Notes under the pieces: model-generated
The model's input: the letters and a program-made list of their open reading frames with translations, nothing else
What the model was told of the DNA's origin: nothing
Database searches by the model: none
Position numbers and translations under genes: made by a program
IMG/VR virus record: IMGVR_UViG_3300032053_013224
Location: 1 to 26,024 of that record
From: a virus
Length of the DNA stretch: 26,024 nucleotides
Direction: 5' to 3' (one strand)
In this document: in pieces, positions 23,106-26,024 of the stretch
How the letters are laid out: every line of letters starts with the position of its first letter
Position numbering within the stretch: position 1 is the stretch's first letter

Positions 23106-23834
23106 TTATTCCCTCCCTACAGATTCTGCCAATAAATCTAGATAAACTTCCTTACCATAAGATTGAAGTAGAGAATCTACATCTTCTCCATCGGGTAAGC
23201 TAACAGTTCTAATGGAAATATCATCCCACTCTTTTTGTTTTGCCTTTTCGGTTGCCTTTTGACCAGCTGCATCACCATCAAACACCACAATAATCTCTTT
23301 AGCAAATCGTGCTAATATCTTAATATGCTGTGTGGTCAATGCTGTGCCACCTACACTAACGGTGTTTGTAAAACCAAATTGATGTGAAATAATTGTATCA
23401 AACTGCCCCTCAACTACTATCACCTTTTTGTGTTCACGGATAATGGGGATAGCTTTATTTAATCCATATAAAAAAACATTCTTTTCAAATGAAGTATGCC
23501 AATATTTTCGTAGATTTTTTGCTTTGATTACATCGTTTGATTGCATAGGACGAAAGGATATCGAGACGATATCCTCATATTGATTTATAAAAGGAAAGGC
23601 GATAGAATTGCGGATAAAACAACGAAGATCACCTTCATCTGTTTCAAATATAATTCCATCTTGTATTAGATTACTACGCCCCACTGCTATTACTAGATTG
23701 TCAACATCAAAGGGGCAGTGTCCCAACCTAAAGTCCTGGATTGACTCTTCAGTCACTCCTCGAGAACTAAGATATTCTCTTGAAGCCTTATTTAACTGCC
23801 TTTGACAATATTCAGCAATAGCTTGCAATGTCAT
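23106..23834 (-). CDS. Toprim-domain DNA primase, short DnaG-like core
   Basis: The product is 242 residues; the start at 23834 forms an ATGA overlap with the upstream gene. DnaG-type landmarks are present in order: YLSSRGVTEESIQDFRLG (21-38), RNSIAFPFINQYEDIVSISF (75-94), and RKYWHTSFEKNVFLYGL (109-125). The Toprim motifs follow: VVEGQFD (E142), GGTALT (162-167) and VVFDGDAAG (D186, D188). It would make RNA primers for phage replication. It lacks an N-terminal zinc-binding domain and a helicase-binding C-terminus. The upstream gene encodes two zinc ribbons, so the zinc-binding function may be supplied separately. A frame open to 23912 adds 26 residues but overlaps the previous gene without a ribosome site. 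The call is confident; activity without its own zinc domain is uncertain. Confidence 0.92.
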   Translation of the reverse strand: MTLQAIAEYCQRQLNKASREYLSSRGVTEESIQDFRLGHCPFDVDNLVIAVGRSNLIQDGIIFETDEGDLRCFIRNSIAFPFINQYEDIVSISFRPMQSNDVIKAKNLRKYWHTSFEKNVFLYGLNKAIPIIREHKKVIVVEGQFDTIISHQFGFTNTVSVGGTALTTQHIKILARFAKEIIVVFDGDAAGQKATEKAKQKEWDDISIRTVSLPDGEDVDSLLQSYGKEVYLDLLAESVGRE

Positions 23835-24151
23835 GATTGATAATATCCCAAATCCTTCATAGTTTGTCGCATGAGAGAAGATACTTGCATCTCCTCTCCA
23901 CATGTTCCACAAACTACCTTAACACCATCTCGTGCCACTAACCCCTGCTTACGCTCTTTACACTTATCGCACTGAAACGCAAAGCTTTGTTTACTCTCTT
24001 CGAGATACTCTCTCATGTTCCTCAATGCATTGATTGTTTGTGGAGTAACGGCTGTGATTTCTTCACTACAATTCATACAGATAACTTTTCCCGTTTTCTT
24101 ATTAAGACGAGCATCTGTAGTGTTGTTACACCTATTACAAAGAATTAACAT
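23831..24151 (-). CDS. Double zinc-ribbon protein coupled to primase
   Basis: The product is 106 residues. GGAGGAG lies four bases before the ATG. Two similar zinc ribbons are present: CNRC...CMNC (C5, C8, C25, C28) and CDKC...CGTC (C61, C64, C81, C84). They are separated by a helical linker and followed by a short helix, so the protein is an internal duplication. The stop TGA overlaps the primase ATG, a typical translational coupling junction. It could act as the separate template-binding zinc module of the primase, or as an unrelated nucleic-acid binder. Primase partnership is inferred only from the coupling and from the absence of a zinc domain in the primase. Confidence 0.88.
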   Translation of the reverse strand: MLILCNRCNNTTDARLNKKTGKVICMNCSEEITAVTPQTINALRNMREYLEESKQSFAFQCDKCKERKQGLVARDGVKVVCGTCGEEMQVSSLMRQTMKDLGYYQS

Positions 24152-24163
24152 ACAACTCCTCCT

Positions 24164-25243
24164 CTATTCTAGTTTTAAAAAGTTTTCATCAGCACCTGGT
24201 TTATCATCATCGGACGACCCTTCTCCTTCAGGAACAGAGGCAGCTGTCTTAACACCTTCTCGCATTGCTTTCATGACTTGCTGTTCAAGCTCAGCAACCA
24301 CTTTAGGATTTTCAGTCAAAAAATCAGTAAGAGCCTTAGCACCAATTATCTTTTCTGTTCCAACTACATAAGTCTTATTGTTGGGTCTCTGAATTGCTCC
24401 ACATTGAATTCCAACAGAAATGACCTCATCAATCTTATCAATACCCTCAGTATACTTAACAGTAAACTCAACTGCGATGCCCTGAGCTGTTGAAACTTTA
24501 TTTTTCTTTACTCTAGCCCTAATCTTGTGACCAATCACTCTATCTAGTTCATCTTTAATCTCAGAGCTACCAACCTTACTTACTCCGACTCTTACACTAG
24601 CGAAATGCTTCAGTGCACGACCACCAGGTGTTGTTTCTGGGTTGCCATACATTACACCAATCTTGTCACGTAATTGATTAATAAATAAACCCGTTACCCC
24701 ATTCTTGTGAAAAATAGGCGTCATTTGACGTAAGGCATTAGTAAGGACCTTAGCGTGAACACCCACTGATGCCTCACCAATATCCTTACCTGACTCACTC
24801 TTTGTGGGGGAAGCAGCAACACTGTCCCAGACAATCAGCCCCACCTCACCTGTTTTAGCTAAGATAAGGATTTGATTTAGAGCATCTTCAAAAAACTCTG
24901 GCTTTGTAATAATAAGCGACTCATCAACCTTAATTCCAAGGCGACCTGCCCAATTGGGATCGAAAGTGTGCTCTGAGTCTACATAAGCACAAGTTATACC
25001 CTTCTCTTGAGCCTTCTTGATAGCTATGAGGCACAAGAAGGATTTTCCACCTGACTCAGGCCCTGAAACCTCAACTATGCGTCCCTTAGGATAACCACCA
25101 ACTAAAAGAGCTGCATCTAAAGCTAGACTACCTGAGGATATAACCTCTACATTAGCTATGATCTTTTCATCTGCTTTAAATACGGTTGTCTCACCGTATT
25201 TTTCTTTCATCTTCCTTAACGCTGATTCAAGTTCTTTACCCAT
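24164..25243 (-). CDS. recA: RecA-family recombinase
   Basis: Full-length RecA homologue (359 residues; cellular RecA is typically about 350) for homologous strand exchange and recombination-dependent replication or repair. GAGGAG lies seven bases before the ATG. Walker A is GPESGGKS (61-68) and the catalytic Glu lies in DSEHTFDP (E91). Walker B is LIVWDS (D140). An L1-like region follows (about 151-165), then FINQLRDKIGVMYG with GNPETTPGG (L2 region, 189-208). The C-terminal domain ends in an acidic tail (EGSSDDDKPGADEN). All ATP-binding and DNA-loop landmarks are intact, so it should be active. Within a phage it probably serves genome replication and recombination. It heads the recA, zinc-ribbon, primase and HTH gene series. 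Confidence 0.97.
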   Translation of the reverse strand: MGKELESALRKMKEKYGETTVFKADEKIIANVEVISSGSLALDAALLVGGYPKGRIVEVSGPESGGKSFLCLIAIKKAQEKGITCAYVDSEHTFDPNWAGRLGIKVDESLIITKPEFFEDALNQILILAKTGEVGLIVWDSVAASPTKSESGKDIGEASVGVHAKVLTNALRQMTPIFHKNGVTGLFINQLRDKIGVMYGNPETTPGGRALKHFASVRVGVSKVGSSEIKDELDRVIGHKIRARVKKNKVSTAQGIAVEFTVKYTEGIDKIDEVISVGIQCGAIQRPNNKTYVVGTEKIIGAKALTDFLTENPKVVAELEQQVMKAMREGVKTAASVPEGEGSSDDDKPGADENFLKLE

Positions 25244-25356
25244 CTTATTACTCCTCTATTATATTGTTTGTAAATTTCACTTAAGCATTTTCCCCTTAAG
25301 AGTATAGATACTTTTTTATCCCATTTTGTCACTATTTTTCTTTTAATCTTCTACAA
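25244..25356 (-). promoter_or_regulatory. AT-rich leader before recA, possible promoter
   Basis: This 113-base non-coding stretch lies between a membrane-peptide gene and recA. A TATACT hexamer (25301-25306 on the minus strand) is a fair -10. The best -35-like GTGACA (25327-25332) is 20 bases away, longer than usual. Two CTTAAG sites (25280-25285 and 25295-25300) form an inverted pair with a 9-base loop, downstream of the -10. A recA promoter here is plausible but weakly supported. Confidence 0.3.
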
Positions 25357-25449
25357 TTAGTCGATTTGCGTTAGACAATACAACACGTAAAGGACCATAC
25401 TCCCAAAAAGTGCCAAAGCTAAAAATCCTAGACATCCAATTGTTTTCAT
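25357..25449 (-). CDS. 30-residue single-span membrane peptide
   Basis: This small gene starts with ATG at 25449 and ends with TAA at 25357. Its ATG overlaps the upstream TGA (ATGA junction), and GAGG lies seven bases upstream, so translation is well supported for its size. The peptide is MKTIGCLGFLALALFGSMV followed by LYVLYCLTQID: one hydrophobic stretch of about 22 residues with a short charged start. It could be a small phage membrane protein or accessory lysis factor. No family can be assigned from such a short sequence. Two cysteines (C6, C25) flank the span. Confidence 0.6.
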   Translation of the reverse strand: MKTIGCLGFLALALFGSMVLYVLYCLTQID

Positions 25450-26024
25450 TGTTTTTCCTCTTTAATAACTCTTTTTTCCTGTAACTGCTTGTAAGTAACT
25501 AATTTGTCACAATGAGGGCACTTCATTATGACATCTTCAGAAGTGTCTCGCCACCATTGAACTGAAGCTTTAAATTCAGGAGATACTTCGTCAGAAATTC
25601 CGTGTTCCAACCTATGCATCTTACCATAAAAATGACAACATTCAAGGTTGGTTAACCTAAACTTATTCTCTTTGTACCACACTGTCAATGAGGTAATGTC
25701 AATTGCTGAGTTGATAAAATCCATAGGCTTAATGGCCTTGAGGGGACCTCTCTTTAAAATCAAATCAATAAGGCGAGCGAATGAGGTAGCCACAAACATT
25801 TCATTATAATCTTTCCACAAAAAAGTAAGTGGATCCTCTTCTTCTATCCAAGAGCGATGAAATGTAAATCGTGTAGCACCTACAGCTTCGTATCTAGGTA
25901 TGTCAATCTTGTAATCAGAATTTAACACTTGATATACAGAACTTGTCACTAAGGCATAGTGGTCACTTCTGCCAAATGCAAAGACTATAAATTCATCATT
26001 AGTAAAGTCAACTTTTTCAATCCA
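25446..26024 (-). CDS. Zinc-ribbon protein, 5'-truncated by the window
   Basis: The frame is open to the right edge, giving at least 192 residues with the N-terminus missing. An internal GTG at 25949 is only a possible start; in-frame coding (FIVFAFGRSDHYALV) continues above it. The visible part is alpha/beta with aromatic stretches (FTFHRSWIEEEDPLTFLW), a helical middle (ATSFARLIDLILKRG), a paired cysteine (LECCHFYGKMHRLEHG), and a C-terminal CPHC half-knuckle (KCPHCDKLVTYKQLQEKR). Two more ligands could come from the CCH region. It ends in a basic tail and overlaps the membrane-peptide start. Family not recognised. Confidence 0.8.
   Translation of the reverse strand, partial: WIEKVDFTNDEFIVFAFGRSDHYALVTSSVYQVLNSDYKIDIPRYEAVGATRFTFHRSWIEEEDPLTFLWKDYNEMFVATSFARLIDLILKRGPLKAIKPMDFINSAIDITSLTVWYKENKFRLTNLECCHFYGKMHRLEHGISDEVSPEFKASVQWWRDTSEDVIMKCPHCDKLVTYKQLQEKRVIKEEKQ

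Noticed and set aside
23835-23912. A 26-residue N-terminal extension of the primase
   Set aside because: It overlaps the zinc-ribbon gene in another frame and has no ribosome site; the ATGA junction at 23834 fits the local gene style.
24230-24260. KTAA in the RecA tail as part of the shared K-x-A motif set
   Set aside because: RecA is not a virion-like protein here, and a single short match is expected by chance.
24015-24371. A 118-residue plus-strand ORF
   Set aside because: It is antisense to the recA end and the zinc-ribbon gene, and its residues mirror their codons.
1-26024. tRNA genes, CRISPR arrays, IS elements or integrase genes
   Set aside because: No cloverleaf-like sequence, regularly spaced repeats, transposase or recombinase motifs were seen on either strand.

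Overview
This window looks like a segment of an AT-rich tailed bacteriophage genome (or a prophage or metagenomic phage contig). The main evidence is a large terminase subunit, a long run of large unannotated virion-like proteins, a phage-style RecA plus Toprim primase, and a group I intron with a LAGLIDADG homing endonuclease. Every gene I can support lies on the minus strand, so the window is read from right to left. Genes abut or overlap by a few bases, often as TAATG or ATGA junctions, and many have strong AGGAGG-like ribosome sites, which points to a bacterial host. TAA, TAG and TGA are all used as stops, so there is no sign of stop-codon reassignment. No tRNA, CRISPR array, integrase or IS element was seen. 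I also did not identify a portal, major capsid protein or prohead protease, so those probably lie outside the window.

Right part (26024 to about 22540), nucleic-acid module: a 5'-truncated zinc-ribbon protein, a 30-residue membrane peptide, RecA, a double zinc-ribbon protein translationally coupled to a short Toprim primase, and a sigma-region-4-like helix-turn-helix protein. A 152-base AT-rich gap with an imperfect palindrome follows.

Middle and left (22385 to 4822), a cluster of about 13 probable structural, head-core or packaging proteins, nearly all without a family I can name. They share an unusual signature: a roughly 33-residue two-helix module (LxxIAxxLDxxG then LxxEAxxIDxII) that occurs nine times in seven different proteins, at N-termini, C-termini and internally. 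One of the seven is a gene interrupted by the group I intron (about 9928 to 11025), and its downstream exon, missed by simple ORF calling, ends in a copy of the module. Several of these proteins also carry zinc-binding knuckles or internal duplications.

Left end (4748 to 1): a terminator-like hairpin, then the terminase large subunit, then a very large protein that runs off the window. This protein has at least 951 codons and carries two separate HExxH metalloprotease motifs. The first 2.85 kb contains only short complete ORFs but is one continuous minus-strand reading frame.

The most novel system here is the set of co-encoded virion-like proteins tagged with the shared helical module. I infer that it is a docking, assembly or head-targeting element, possibly linked to proteolytic maturation. 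That function is not shown by the sequence.
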